DNA of 64,000 nucleotides from Bradysia coprophila (Eukaryota; Arthropoda; Insecta; Diptera; Sciaridae), in NCBI RefSeq assembly GCF_014529535.1, contig NW_023503493.1, positions 4,806,001-4,870,000 of the forward strand, read 5' to 3'. The translations under genes and the position numbers were made by a program. Below are positions 11,428 through 23,402 of the stretch, one piece after another. Each line of letters starts with the position of its first letter. The stretch's first letter is position 1. A model generated the notes under the pieces. The model ran no database searches. It saw only the letters and a list, made by a program, of their open reading frames with translations, and was not told the origin of the DNA.

Positions 11428-11660
11428 GGTATAATGGTCCTCAGTACACCACTAGTAAAGATGATGGCCTGGGTCTTTCTAGCATTAAGCAGCAATCCAT
11501 TTTCATTAGCCCATAAACAAATAGCAGCAATTTCGTCGTCATTAATCTTCGAAAATGCATCAGCGACATCAGCTTCAGCACACGAATAATGTAGTTGGAC
11601 ATCATCTGCAAACATATGGTGTAACATGTACTTTAGTGAGGAAGCATATAATAGTATTTT

Positions 11661-13860
11661 ACATGACTAGGGATGAAAAGATGAAAAGTAGAGTTTTGTT
11701 GATCCGAAGACTTTTCGATTTTATCCCGAGTTATGTAATGGATTTCACATGCTGAGGGTGTCAAAAGAAGTGCCCCTTAGGAGACGTGTTGTTTTAATAC
11801 AACAATTTCAAAAAATTTTGTACTGAAATACAACAAAAATGCAACAACATGAAAAGTACGGTTTTCGACGCTTGTAGCATGTAAAACATGTTTAACAATT
11901 CACTGTTAATCGGTCCATCGGGTGTAGTGTACCATTTCGATAAGTTCCATTATCACTCTACATTATAACTGCGTGCATGTTAAATTGAAGTTATTTTCAT
12001 TTTCATTAAAACCAAGAAGAGTATAAAACTGATTGTATACACTCAACGGGCAGAGGTTATAATTTCCAGAGATAAACTGCAACAAAGTAATGGGAAACGT
12101 TTTTTTTTTGTTTTGCTTGTTTGTTTGTTTGCAATTGAGATTTCGCTTTCATTTACATAGGAAAATGTATAATTTGCTGCTGGACGCTTTGATTTATCTC
12201 GCTTGGCACATTTCATATTTTATGGAAATAAAAAGAGTGAACTGGAAAAAGGCAATTGGTTCGATGAACTGAATCGGAAAGAATTTCATCAATTTTTAAT
12301 CAACAATTTAATTGCATTCAATCGATGCGGATATAACAGTTCGGTCCGGGTCACTGGATCTTTAAATCGATGTCATTCGATTTATTACTCACTCGGGAAA
12401 CAGTTGGTGGGGAGAACCCCTCCCTATTGGAGTGAAGATGGAAGTATCAATTTTTCGAAACGATCATCCTCACTCCTCAAAAAGTGTATTGACCTTTTCG
12501 AAGTGAAGTTGTTCATATCCACAATTTTTTGAAAATTATTTTTCACTAGGGTGGGGTAACCATTCAGTTGACGTAGAAAAAATGCTCTTTTCGTATGTAG
12601 CCTCTAATCTAATCTAATCTATCCCTATGACGTCTGAAGTGAAGAAAAGAATAAAAAAAAATTCTCCGATTAAGCAAGGCGGATGGATGCAAAAATCGAT
12701 TATAATATTTTTACGATACCAGCCATTAGCTGCTTAGGCATCGTAACATGAAACACAATATCCAATTTACGAATGTGTATAATGTTTGCTGAATGTTACC
12801 TGGGTGTATGTGTCCAGAGAGATAGCCATTCAAAGTTATAAGCAAAAATCGAAACTGGTTTCGGTCGAGGACATCCTCTTCATCTTTCATTTATTATTAT
12901 TATACCAAAAATAAAATAAAATAAAAAACCTTAAACACATGGTGACGTGCTACACAAGAACATTATTACGTGAATATTTAAAATGGCAAAATTAAGATCT
13001 GTTAACTTGGGTCGGTGCTGTTTTTTTTTCCTCTCTTTTCAGAAATGTTAATTTTAGTTAATGGTTTAGGTCCGGTTCAAATGTGACCAAGGAAAGAAAT
13101 AAATAAAAATGACGACGACGATGCTTAACGTATTTACATACGATTGGTTTCGTCATAGAGAATTAACTCAATTTTGGTTTCGTTATTATTCGGAACGATT
13201 TTTGAGACTGAAATCCTAACCGTTTTATACAAAGTGGAAGAGTATCACAATAAAATCAATGAATCTACTACTTCACTCTTGATTTAAATGTTTCCTTCTG
13301 ACGCAAAGTCAGCGACACAAAATTTACGGTTTACAAGTGAGCTCCAATCAGAAATTTGTCGATTTTTCCGCTGGTATTCTGAAATGGTTTCCAACTGGTA
13401 ATTCTTTCGTCATTTCCACTGGAAATTGTTTTTTTTTAACCGAATTATTTGATTTGTTCGTTTATAGACCTCACTAACAGCCTTTTCAAGTCAATAACAA
13501 ATGCAGTCTGGGCCACCGGCTTAACGTGACTTCCAAACCACTTCTCGAAGTATGCAATAATTACTCTGTGATGAAAGTTATGTGTTTAATCGATATCTCG
13601 CCTAAATGTAGGTTAGAAACTATGCACACAAATTCATCGTATTCATTCAGGACACCGCTAGCTAAATCAGCGTTGGATTTTTAACGTTACAAACTCGCAA
13701 CGGACTAAAAGCAACACTAGAGCTAACCCACAGCTCGAGGCTATTAGACTAAAGAGCAGAAAACCAAAACAATTCCACCTTCCACAAAATATATTCAAAA
13801 CAACTAAAATGCGCACTCCTTTTCCAAATATATTGGGGAATCAGCATTGAGATAAAAACA
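11661..13860. other. Intergenic, no gene recognised
   Basis: A (TCTAA)n run lies near 12,601-12,620 and poly-T tracts near 12,101 and 13,021. An open frame at 12,203-12,532 (109 codons) has no recognisable motif and is not called a gene. Confidence 0.5.
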
Positions 13861-14402
13861 TAGCTAACGCCGACCCGTACGAAACACCTATTCGTATCAA
13901 AAGCCTTTAATGTGAAACTCTTAATTTCTCTTACTTCATTTTCTTCTCTGCTGAAAAACTATTCTCCCTTTAAAATCACTTACATTATCCACTCTTTGCC
14001 TTGTTATCATATACAACTAAATTGCCGGAGGCAATATAGACAGCCCCGTACGAAGTCAAATTTCATAAATTCCTATTTAAACAGCTATATACCGCTATAT
14101 TTACCTATATTTCACTATAAATAAACATTTCGCAGATAAATATATGCTATTATATAGCTCTATATGCCTGTATATAGCTCAATATAGGTGAATATAGATA
14201 TATATAGATGTCCATATATGGAATGCCTGAAACACCCCACACACATAACAAATTATTTCCATGTTAACAGAAACACTCTAAGTACCATTTTTCCCAAGAT
14301 ATATCACTTTTAATAAAATCCAATATGGCCACCGGCAGCCATTTTGTTAGGAGACCGGAAATAGTACCGACGCTTTACATTCGTTAATACCTTTCAAACA
14401 AA

Positions 14403-15890
14403 AAAACGAGCCATCAGAACAGTCGGAGCGTTTGCTGCGACTGAGCCCCGTACAAACCCGTATATCTATTGCGTACGTGACCCTAGTGCGTCTGTCACTC
14501 TACTTTGACCGTAAGCCTATGCGCCGGTTAAAGTAGTTAAAGTAAAATTATTATGTAATGTGTACATCTTAGAAATTGCGCATAGCGCAATTACGAAGCC
14601 CCGTACGACGTTCCTTTCAAATAAAACAAAAATTTCAAATAGCCCTAAAATTTTAATTTATTGAGTATAAATACACATAGGGCCTAGTATCGGCCTCAGT
14701 CCGAGGATCCAAATTTTTTTTTTCAACTACATTCTATTCGGCCTTTGATTACCTTCCAAATGAAACAAAAAATACGAAAAACGGATGAAATTTGCTCGAG
14801 TTATATGTAAAATACACATAGGGCCCTAGTAGCGGCCTTAGTCGGAGGACCCAAATTTAATTTTTTTTCAACAACATTCTATTCGGCCTTTGATTACCTT
14901 CCAAATGAAACAAAAATTACGAAAAACGGATGAAATTTGCTCGAGTTATATGTAAAATACACATAGGGCCCTAGTAGCGGCCTTAGTCCAAGGACCCAAA
15001 TTTATTTTTTTTTTTCGACAACATTCTATTCGGTGTTCGATTATCTTTCAAATGAAACAAAAATTACGAAAAACGGATGAAATTTACTCGAGCTGTATGT
15101 AAAATACGCATAGGGCCCTAGTAGCGGCCTTAGTCCGAGGACCCAAATTAAATTTTTTTTCAACAACATTCTATTCGGCCTTTGATTACCTTCCAAATGA
15201 AACAAAAATTACGAAAAACGGATGAAATTTGCTCGAGTTATATGTAAAATACACATAGGGCCCTAGTAGCGGCCTTAGTCCAAGGACCTAAATTTAATTT
15301 TTTTTTCAACAACATTCTATTCGGTGTTCGATTATCTTTCAAATGAAACAAAAATTACGAAAAACGGATGAAATTTACTTGAGTTCTATGTAAAATACAC
15401 ATAGGGCCCTAGTAGCTTTTCACTTCTAAGGCCCTAACTCACGGTCCACTCACCCGATTTTAAAAAACTTTTTTTTCCTGGATTGGTATTGACAATACCT
15501 ATCATTTGCCGTGTCATTTACATTTCCATCGTTTATTTTGCCATAAATATCACCAAAAGACCTTAAATCACTTAGGTGGCCCTAACTCACGAAGGGCCGA
15601 CCCGAATATGCCCATCTTCGAACTTAGCCTCACTATTTTGACTATCTTTCAGGGAAAAAAAAATTTTTGAAATCGGATTTGATTTACTCAAGATATCGAC
15701 GTGACGGACAGACGGACAGACGGACAGACGGACAGACGGACAGACGGACAGACGGCCCAAATTTTTATTGCAGATTCGTCATCTATAAACATAGGCAAAC
15801 ACTTTGCCCTTACCGTCTGCTTCGAATTCCATCAATTACACACGGCATCGTAATCCTATAAGCCCCTTTGTACTTCGTACGGGGCTAAAA
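14403..15890 (+). mobile_element. Repeat family A, copy A2, nested in B2
   Basis: Homologous to 2,862-4,176, with the same left end (CGAGCCATCAGAACAG), a tandem array of about 145-bp units from about 14,687 to 15,415 (five units against four in A1), the same conserved tail and the end TACTTCGTACGGGGCTAAAA. The octamer run at 15,705-15,755 is longer than in A1. The uninterrupted sequence of the target is visible in B1 near 6,060-6,080. Confidence 0.8.
15705..15755 (+). repeat. (ACAGACGG)n microsatellite in A2
   Basis: About six perfect octamers, longer than the homologous run in A1. Confidence 0.9.
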
Positions 15891-16563
15891 ATTCATGAAA
15901 TTCGGTCAAAATTTACTCGAGATATTGACAAAATACTCCACGTTCACTGTACGGCCGAGTAGCCAGATAAGAGCTCACTCCAAGAGACCTAGCTCACGCT
16001 CCGGAGAACATAATTTCTAAAACTTTTTTTCCCCTGATTGGTACGGTCAATACCTATCTAATAAAGCTAAAACGAACGAAATTTGGCCGACCTACAAGCA
16101 AAAACTGCTTGCCGCCCTGTGCCTGTTTCACACCAAGGGGTCTAACTCACGAGTCGGTCATCCGATTTCCATAAACTTTTTTTTTGTCGATCGGTATTGT
16201 AAATACCTTTTATTTGACGTATCACTTACAAGTTTAACGTTTAAATGTCCGGAGATATCTTTGAAAAACCGTAAAGCACTTATTGGGCCACAGCTCGGGA
16301 GGGGTCGATCCAAAATCACTCATCTTCGAACTTAGCCTGTCTTTTGACATTACCAAACGGGAAAAAAAAGAATTTTCAAAATCGGATGCGTTTTACTCAA
16401 GTTATCGTGCAGACAGACAGACGGACAGACGGACATTTTTTTTTTCGCGGATTTGGCATCTCTAGACAACCACAATAGGTTTCCCCTTACTCAGGGAGTC
16501 CAATTCGACGTGTTACAAACGTATGCGTAAACCTATAAGACCCCAGTACGTCGTACGGGTCTA

Positions 16564-18520
16564 AAAACAAAATTGCCTCAAGTTTCTAAAATATCCCCAG
16601 CTGAAATGCCTAATATCAAAAGCAACAAAAAACAAACAGAGAATTTGATTCTCTTCTCTCCCATGGGATGCGTGAAGCAATGCTCAAAGAAAAGCGGGCG
16701 GTCACGAAACTAGAGTGGGCTAGTTTTCATATGTGCGACATCAATTTGCTGCACCAAAATTTCAACAAAAAATATGACAGTTCGGGTGAGAAGATGTTTA
16801 TTTTCTCCCCCAAAATGTCATCAGCCGAAGTCCCAACAAAACGTCATTTTGTCATGGCCAAATGAAGAAAATAAGGTTAATAACACCGCACCCATGAAAA
16901 ACTGTTTAACTCAACGCAGTATTTCCCGAGGGAGATAAATAAGACATTATTTCATGCTGTCAATTTTTGTTTGTAACACAATCGCCCTCATATCCAATCC
17001 ACACTCCTTACGCGATAAAATTAATATTCGTAAATAATAAACCGAGAGCGTGTGATCTTTTTAGTCGTTAATAAATAACCGGGCAAGGGTGTAAAGAGTC
17101 TAAAATAGACTATTTGCACCAATTGATAGGTATGATGATTTTTGCTTCTGATAAAACTCTCAATTGTACAAGGAAAAATGAACGTGTGCAAATATTGTTT
17201 TATAGACAATGGGTGCAAGTAGTGTATTTGAGGTACATAGTCACTTCGTTTAGTTTATTGCTCGATCGTTTTGGTGTAGTTGTCAGAAATGACAAGTCGT
17301 TTCTATTAAGTTAAGTTTAATCCTAAATGATTCGCGCATTTCCATATCGTCCCACAAAAACGTAATCTGCTACAAATTGTATCTCGACCATATTCCGAAA
17401 GTATTATACGGTAACTGACGAATGTTTCGCGGAGACAACAATGTTCGCTTTCTTCACTTTGTCTTCGTTAAAGTGTTCATAATGAACAAAATGAGAAAAC
17501 ATTTTCATTTTGTTCACAATAAGTCACATAAATCACACACACACCTCTCTTTATCACAACCAATGTTCTGTACAATAGATAAATCATCGATAAATATGAA
17601 TTAACACGAAAAGCGCAAAAATAAATGGAACCTACAACGAAACTGTTCCCTGAACGAGACTTTGGTTGGTGTGTGTGTTCGTATCAAAATAATAATGGAA
17701 ATATGGGAGAGAAGATAAAACCATTTCACTCGGCACCTTCCTTTATCTATGGAACTTTGAGTCAACGCACTTAAAACATTTTATACACTTAAACGAAGAT
17801 GCTACTAACTGATTAAATTTTAAATTAATTTATCTATCGATGTCACACAGAAAAAAAAAAGTTTTTGGTTTTCTATTATTCGATTAGGTATCGCACATGT
17901 AATTGAAAATTGATATTATATACCCATTGTAAGCACAATGACCGTAAAATAAAATTGAGAGGACCAAATATTGGTGGTTCTTCTTGATCGTGAATGGTAA
18001 ATTGAATTCATGGAATTTTTCTCAATTTCTCGATCCAAATGAAAGACTTTTTAGTTAGTCGAACGTTTCGCAAACTTTATTGTTGCATCATCAGCAACGA
18101 ATGTCGAAAAGATTTTACAAAAATAATGCATCAGAAACACTCTCTACTGTACAATCATTAAATTCATTGAAAAATTAATCGGAAAAGGATTGGGAAAACT
18201 TACAAATAAAATAAAATATTTCGACAATGTCGTTGAATCGGTTAAATAAACAGGATTGCCATTCTTAGTGGGTAAGTGGGTTCGTCGGTTATTCTTAAAA
18301 TATTCCTCGGATGTTTTTCAATTTCTCAACTCATTTTGTTCATCCTCTGATTCACCCAAAATTGAGAAGCCCATGTACGGCATGAATGAACTATGTTTAA
18401 GGGCCCGTTGATTTGTAGCCTACATTTAGGCCGAAAAATATTCGTTTTTTGATGATTTCTCTGAACCAACATCTTTTTTTGTTTTGAAAAAAGTAAAACC
18501 ATTAAGGCATACAAAAGTGA
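16564..18520. other. Intergenic, no gene recognised
   Basis: AT-rich sequence. A few frames of 60-66 codons are present but none has recognisable motifs. Confidence 0.5.
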
Positions 18521-19124
18521 ATTGAATATGGCTCTAGTTATGAGATTCACCATGAAGGAGCAATCAAAGATCTGCTCAAAGCCTGCGCAAATGTCGAAGA
18601 ATTTTCATTCGGTGCTAAAAGTGTCATGGGAAGAAGAGGTGTCATGGGAATCCAGCATCGGGGCATATTTCTGCAACAGAAATTCAAGAAAATCCGTTCG
18701 TTGGCAATCTGTGGAGTGCCCGATTTCGACATCAATAATTTGAAAATATATCTCAAGCTCAATCCAAGTGTTCAACGGATATCGATAAAACGTTGCGTTG
18801 GCCTCCGTCAATTGGCAGCGTTAGATTTAGCACAATACGCCACCGAACCTCGAAGCCGTAGCTCTACAGTTCAATGGCAGTTCTTCAGCACATCCCATTA
18901 ATCTACGTATAGCCAGCATGTTAGGTCAGTTGGAGAAACTGAAATGCCTTGCATTAGATACCTGCTACACTGTCATAACGAATTTTATTGCGAGCCTGGC
19001 GAAACGAAACTCACTCGTCTATCTCTCGCTCATCAACGTAATGTATATAAATAACGAAGGACTTGGCACAGCATTTACCAACATGACCAATTTAAAGGTA
19101 TTGCGGCTGCAAGTCATTGCCCAC
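18521..19124 (+). pseudogene. Leucine-rich-repeat (FBXL-like) pseudogene fragment
   Basis: One open frame from about 18,521 reads AIKDLLKACANVEEFSFG, IRSLAICGVPDF and NPSVQRISIKRCVGLRQL. The reading continues after a frame change near 18,840 with INLRIASMLGQLEKLKCLAL, SLAKRNSLVYLSLINV and MTNLKVLRLQ. The spacing of leucines (LxxLxLxxC-like repeats of about 25 residues) is that of LRR proteins of the F-box/LRR kind. No F-box, start exon or splice sites were identified, and the frame change has no plausible short intron. It is probably a retired or partial copy of an LRR gene. Confidence 0.6.
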
Positions 19125-19264
19125 TGATAAGTCCCACAGATAAATTTTCTTGCTGATCTGTTCCTGAACATTTGCCACTTTGCGACGCAGATTTTTTTGG
19201 TAAAATTTTGGTTGTTTCCAGTCAAATTTTTTTTGGTAAAAATTATTTGGCAGATGATGAGAAA

Positions 19265-19420
19265 AACTAAGCCAGCTTGTTTGAACTAAAATTGGGTGTA
19301 AAATTTAATTTTTGCGTAACGAAGCTGAAAGCGTCAACTCTAGCGATATCATTCATTTTAGAAATTGTATTTCAAAGACTGCGTCACACTTTTCTCGAAG
19401 AGATTTTTGTTGGGATAACA
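19265..19420 (+). repeat. Dispersed repeat D, copy 2
   Basis: It shares TTTTTGCGTAACG, CTCTAGCGATATCA, GACTGCGTC and AGATTTTTGTTGGGAT-like blocks with positions 40-190, in the same order. Non-coding. Confidence 0.6.
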
Positions 19421-20343
19421 GTATTTGGTGACCACAATCAACCCAATATGATAGATATTATACTGCATCGGCATGTTTACTGGTCACATACCATCATGAT
19501 ATTCACCCGGTTTGATATCTCACATTTTGTAGCATTGTGTATAGCATTTCAAAATGTTGAATGGAGTGTGTCTGATAAAGTTATCCATTTCGCTTGGTAG
19601 ATTGTAACAAACTAAAAAAAATGTTTTTTTGTATGGGGAATTTCTTATCGCCAAATTCAATAAAATTTAAAACGTTTTTGCTGCGCTCAGCTAGCATAGT
19701 GTAAAGTAAGTACATTTTTAAGATAAAAGAAAATAACAAACAGCTCTGTACTATGCAGACCAATGAACGTCAACACATTCATTGATGCAGACGGATATTA
19801 AGTGTCGCTGATTCGGTCATTTTCGGTCACCTTAAGTCTTTACCATTAGGAAATTAAAAAGTCGTCAGAAATTATGTAATTTCTTCTTCGTCTTTACACA
19901 ACAAAGTTAGGATTCTCTCGCACTGCGTTTCTTTTGTGAGGATAGATGACTTGTTTTCGTTGTATGTGTTAAAACATACAATAGATCATCCTCAAGGCCG
20001 TTTAAAATGACATCCACGTCAAATCTCATACAAATGAATGAACGAACAAAACTTAAGTGAGGTTAAGTCTGAATGTACCGTATCTTGCGTATCTTCAAGA
20101 TGATCTATAAAAACAATACCAAGCGGCAGCTCTTATCACTAAAGCCGCCAAATTTGACATTTGTGTCAATTCAGCGTTCATGCTAGAAGCTGTGTTGTGC
20201 CCTATTACATTATAGAGTATTTTGAGGGGACGCAGCCAACTCAATAACAATTGGCACTGCTCAATGTAAATAACGCAAGGAGTATTGGCATAGCGTAGCT
20301 GCGTCACATTAAAAGAGTCTTATGATTTGACGTCATCAATGAT
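19421..20343. other. Intergenic, no gene recognised
   Basis: No frame or repeat could be assigned. Confidence 0.45.
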
Positions 20344-20519
20344 CAAGGCTGTAAACTTTGGGCAGGTCACGCAGGTGACACACTACAGTTGAAGATAAAA
20401 TAATTCTCCTGAGACGATTGATGAATATTGTTTTATATGTAATATCTTCAGAAGTGGTGTAATCCCGCGCATCTACTAAAATTGCGATCTGCGTAACCTC
20501 CACAAAGTTTATAGCCTTG
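20344..20519. mobile_element. MITE related to the 21,216 element
   Basis: The ends CAAGGCTGTAAACTTTGGG and CACAAAGTTTATAGCCTTG pair as imperfect terminal inverted repeats, followed inside by AGGTCACGCAG / CTGCGTAACCT. This is the same family as 21,216-21,401. No matching 8-bp duplication is seen here, so the copy is older or rearranged. Confidence 0.65.
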
Positions 20520-20619
20520 GTCGTGTAAAAATGAATTGTATTTTGAGCTCTACCTCTATAGTTATATAGCCTTTTGATCGGGATAATAGCGACCCTTAGA
20601 GAGTCAGCCCACACGTGTT

Positions 20620-20765
20620 GTGTGACATCAGTTTATGTCAAAGTAAACTGAATTTCATGACGTGACGTATACATTATAAAGCAGAACTAGAACAGAACAT
20701 ATTACCTGTCCAGCAGGTCCACGTCATGAAATTAAGTATACTTTGACATAAACCGATGTCGCGAT
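20620..20765. repeat. Inverted repeat (fold-back)
   Basis: CATCAGTTTATGTCAAAGTA and its inverse TACTTTGACATAAACCGATG bracket a second pairing block (TTTCATGACGTG / CACGTCATGAAA). The loop between them is unpaired. Confidence 0.65.
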
Positions 20766-20803
20766 AGAGAGTTTTGAAAGGACGTAGCCAAATCAAATAC
20801 TAA

Positions 20804-21014
20804 AGTATAGTTTCCACTTAAAAATGCACTCCGTTTAGCCTCCGTCTACATGACAGTTGTAAAATAGAACAAAAGAACTGTCACGCAAACGGAGTGGAAA
20901 TTGAATTTATTTCAATTTTTTACTCCGTTTACGTGACAGTTCCTTTGTTTCATTTTACAACTGTCATGTAGACGAAGGCTAAACGGAGTGCTCTTTTTAA
21001 GTGGAAACTATACT
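20804..21014. mobile_element. Palindromic MITE, 211 bp, with TAA duplications
   Basis: The ends AGTATAGTTTCCACT and AGTGGAAACTATACT pair perfectly. The pairing continues with imperfections through GCACTCCGTTTAGCC and GACAGTTGTAAAAT, so almost the whole element is a hairpin. TAA flanks both ends (20,801-20,803; 21,015-21,017), a 3-bp duplication compatible with PIF/Harbinger, although three bases are weak evidence. Confidence 0.75.
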
Positions 21015-21017
21015 TAA

Positions 21018-21146
21018 GGTGCCAGCGCAGTTCACCGTTTTGGGTCTCCGTTTAGACAATGAGCATGCGCAGAGAGAGAATTCTCTCTGTGCGCATGCGC
21101 AATATCTAAACGGAGACCCAAAACAGTGAACTGCGATTGCAGCTTT
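21018..21146. mobile_element. Second palindromic MITE abutting the first
   Basis: GCAGTTCACCGTTTTGGGTC pairs with GACCCAAAACAGTGAACTGC. The inner arms CTCCGTTTAGA and GCATGCGCAGAGAGA also pair. The element begins directly after the TAA that ends the previous MITE, and TAA is present again at 21,147-21,149. Both neighbours share the CTCCGTTTAG block, which suggests related families. Confidence 0.65.
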
Positions 21147-21215
21147 AAGCATGTTTAAATTCACGCCGTAAGTGTGGTCGAAATTCAAAATGGAAAGTGC
21201 GGAGGTCTTTCTAAC

Positions 21216-21401
21216 CAAGGCTGTATACTTTGGGGAGGTCACGCAGATCGCCATTTTATTAGATACGCGGGAACACACCTTTTCCATACAAACAAATTCA
21301 CCAAAATTGAATTTGTATGTCGTGGTGAATTTTTTGTATGAAACGTGGTGTGTAACCCGCGTATCTGCATCTGCGTGACCTCCCCAAAGTATACAGGCTT
21401 G
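21216..21401. mobile_element. hAT-type MITE, 186 bp, with 8-bp target duplication
   Basis: The termini CAAGGCTGTATACTTTGGGG and CCCCAAAGTATACAGGCTTG form inverted repeats that continue through AGGTCACGCAGAT. Both flanks carry TTTCTAAC (21,208-21,215 and 21,402-21,409). An 8-bp duplication points to the hAT superfamily. No coding capacity. Relatives lie at 20,344-20,519, and a solo arm lies at about 55,456. Confidence 0.88.
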
Positions 21402-21409
21402 TTTCTAAC

Positions 21410-22440
21410 GTAGCGTCATGTATTGAAATGTATTTTTCGGTTCACTTTTTCATCGAATCGTTCACTTAAAATTCAAATTTTAGGCACTTTTACGGCGTGA
21501 ATTGAGCCGTGTTTATTGAGTGGTTGTGTCTCTTTAAAACATTCTGTACAATTCGTACAATTTCCATCACATCGCTCAGTCATTTCAAAATGTATATTTG
21601 GCTAGAACACCGATTAGTTGGATTGGTTTCTCGAACATCATTCATAAAGCCTTGAGTGATGTGGCTTAACATAATTATACAATTTAAATCGCATTGCATT
21701 TGAAATCTTCTCTTGTGTAGAATTATTTGTCTACAGCCGACATTACAAACAGTATCGATTCAGCGATGTGTATACATAAATATTCGAAAAGTTGTCATAA
21801 ATTTTACATTCATTTTACGAAATCCGATCGCGTCTCACTCTCAAAATATTCTGAATTATAAGCGCAAAACTTTAATTCCGTGTCGCGCATTGATTGTGTC
21901 GAAAACGAATTGGATTGCTTGCTTGATATACATTTTAATTAATTATTCATTCTGTCGTTTACGTATAATGTAGTTTTTCAGTTTAAAATCTCTTTACAGT
22001 CTTGTAATAATTGGATTCTCCTTCTTATTTTATTTCTGTCGTAAAAATCGGCATATTTCAATTCAGTAGAACGACATATATTTATGCAACGTCGTCGTTC
22101 CATTACACTCATAAATGATGTAAATTGATCACTAATACGAAATGGACAATCATTTTGTATGCCATTCTGAATGTCTTTCTTACACCCAGTCACGTTGAGC
22201 ATTACACATTTATTTGAAATTGAAATCAGAATGGGAATAAATAAATTTTGGAATTATGATAAATTGGGGGCAAAAAATTTCGTTTTTTTTGCATGGTTTG
22301 TATTGCTCCTTTGTTTCGAATGGTTTCATTTCATCGGAATGAAGGAACGAAAAAGAAAAACACAAAATTCGCCAACAACAACTCAATCCAATTAGGACAA
22401 AGCAAGACCATTTTACCCTATAGATCATTTTCATACACTT
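21410..22440. other. Intergenic, no gene recognised
   Basis: Several frames of 60-90 codons overlap on both strands without motifs. Nothing is called. Confidence 0.45.
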
Positions 22441-22504
22441 ACCAGAGAGATGCTAATACGACGAATGGGTCGTTTCGACGGTCGTCATATTAGCATCTCT
22501 CTGA
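22441..22504. repeat. Short hairpin
   Basis: CAGAGAGATGCTAATACGAC and GTCATATTAGCATCTCTCTG pair around a short loop. No target duplication is evident. Confidence 0.7.
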
Positions 22505-22767
22505 CACTTACCTACTAGGTCCCACCTATTGGGTGGGTCAGATTCCTTGACTGTTTGTTTGAGCTTCTCAATAGTACTTTTATTGGCAATGATTTATTGA
22601 TTTATTTTAATGAAATGTAATTTTGTATGTTGATGGCCACAAAAACGCATTTAGAAGAAGAGCTACTAGAACGGTCTAATAAATCTCTCATTAATGATTT
22701 AATTCTGTTTAGCTTCACTGAAAATCTTCGAAACTTTGTATATAAAATGCCCCGGTAAAATACTCGC

Positions 22768-23335
22768 TTCGCTCTGGCCGCAAACTTCACACTCTTTAAT
22801 TTTGTTTCTGTTTATTCGGTTTTGTTTACAAGGCAAAATCAAGTAACAAGACTCCAGATCGTTTTAACAAAGAGTAGAAAATGCTTCGTTTGAGAACTAC
22901 TACCAGATAGACCATCCATTTTCGCAAGGTTCTGAAACAGCAGGTTAAGACACTTCTGAGGTGATCACTAAGGCGGTGATACGCAGATGTTTTTTATTGA
23001 ACAGACTCATTACAGATTGTTGGAAATGTCAACCTATAATAAAAAAACATTTTTTTTTTCTTCAATTTGACATTTCAAACAAACTGTAATGAATAAGTTC
23101 AACAAAATGTATCTGGGGTGAGCGTAGTTTATGAATGAAAGAACAATAGGTGTCCGAGGACTCATTCTTGTCCGAGGATTGGTACACTCACCCTATTTGT
23201 CAAAATAACACATGTTTTCACTTAAACTCGTGTAATTTGCGACTCTCGCTTCGCTCTGGTCGCAAACTTCACACTCGTTTATTTTAGTTCTATTTATTGG
23301 GTTTGGTTTACAAGGCAAAGTCACATAACAAGAAA
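22768..23335 (+). repeat. Diverged direct repeat pair, about 90 bp each
   Basis: The block CTCGCTTCGCTCTGGCCGCA, then AACTTCACACTC and TTTACAAGGCAAA (22,768-22,858), recurs at 23,243-23,335. The unit is not coding and its class is unknown. Confidence 0.65.
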
Positions 23336-23402
23336 AATACTATAGATTATTTTCATTGTAAACGTCAGACACGATCCCAACTGTCAGACATGTTGCTGCT
23401 CA

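Larger units (their letters stand above)
9453..11660 (-). pseudogene. Non-LTR retrotransposon reverse transcriptase, split by a hAT insertion
   Basis: The minus-strand frame at 11,385-11,660 carries the reverse transcriptase catalytic motif FADD (HHMFADDVQLHYS) and the following ICLWANENGLLLNARKTQ block. The frame at 9,453-10,097 carries the continuation NVRNLGITMDANLMF, the LPLFTYCGSVYSS block and the C-terminal tail YNRLPNVVKQTGSLPSFK typical of Jockey/CR1-type ORF2. The two parts are separated by a 1,330-bp element at 10,098-11,427; the frames agree once that element and one copy of the 8-bp duplication are discounted. The 5' part of the element is missing upstream of about 11,660. The activity is lost. 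Confidence 0.85.
13861..16563 (+). mobile_element. Repeat family B, copy B2, interrupted by a family A element
   Basis: This is the same element as 5,529-6,719, with the same start (TAGCTAACGCCGACCC) and end (CGTACGGGTCTA). It is interrupted after CCTTTCAAACAAAAAA by copy A2 (14,403-15,890) and resumes at TCATGAAATTCGGTC. Without the insert its length is about 1,215 bp, close to the 1,191 bp of B1. It carries its own (GACAGACG)n run at about 16,407-16,433. Non-coding. Confidence 0.8.

Noticed and set aside
12203..12532. A 109-codon open frame
   Set aside because: No motif, no homologous family recognised, no clear splice or polyadenylation context, and AT-rich composition like the surrounding intergenic DNA.
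15705..15755. Regular octamers as a CRISPR array
   Set aside because: There are no spacers and the organism is a eukaryote; it is a simple microsatellite inside a transposon.
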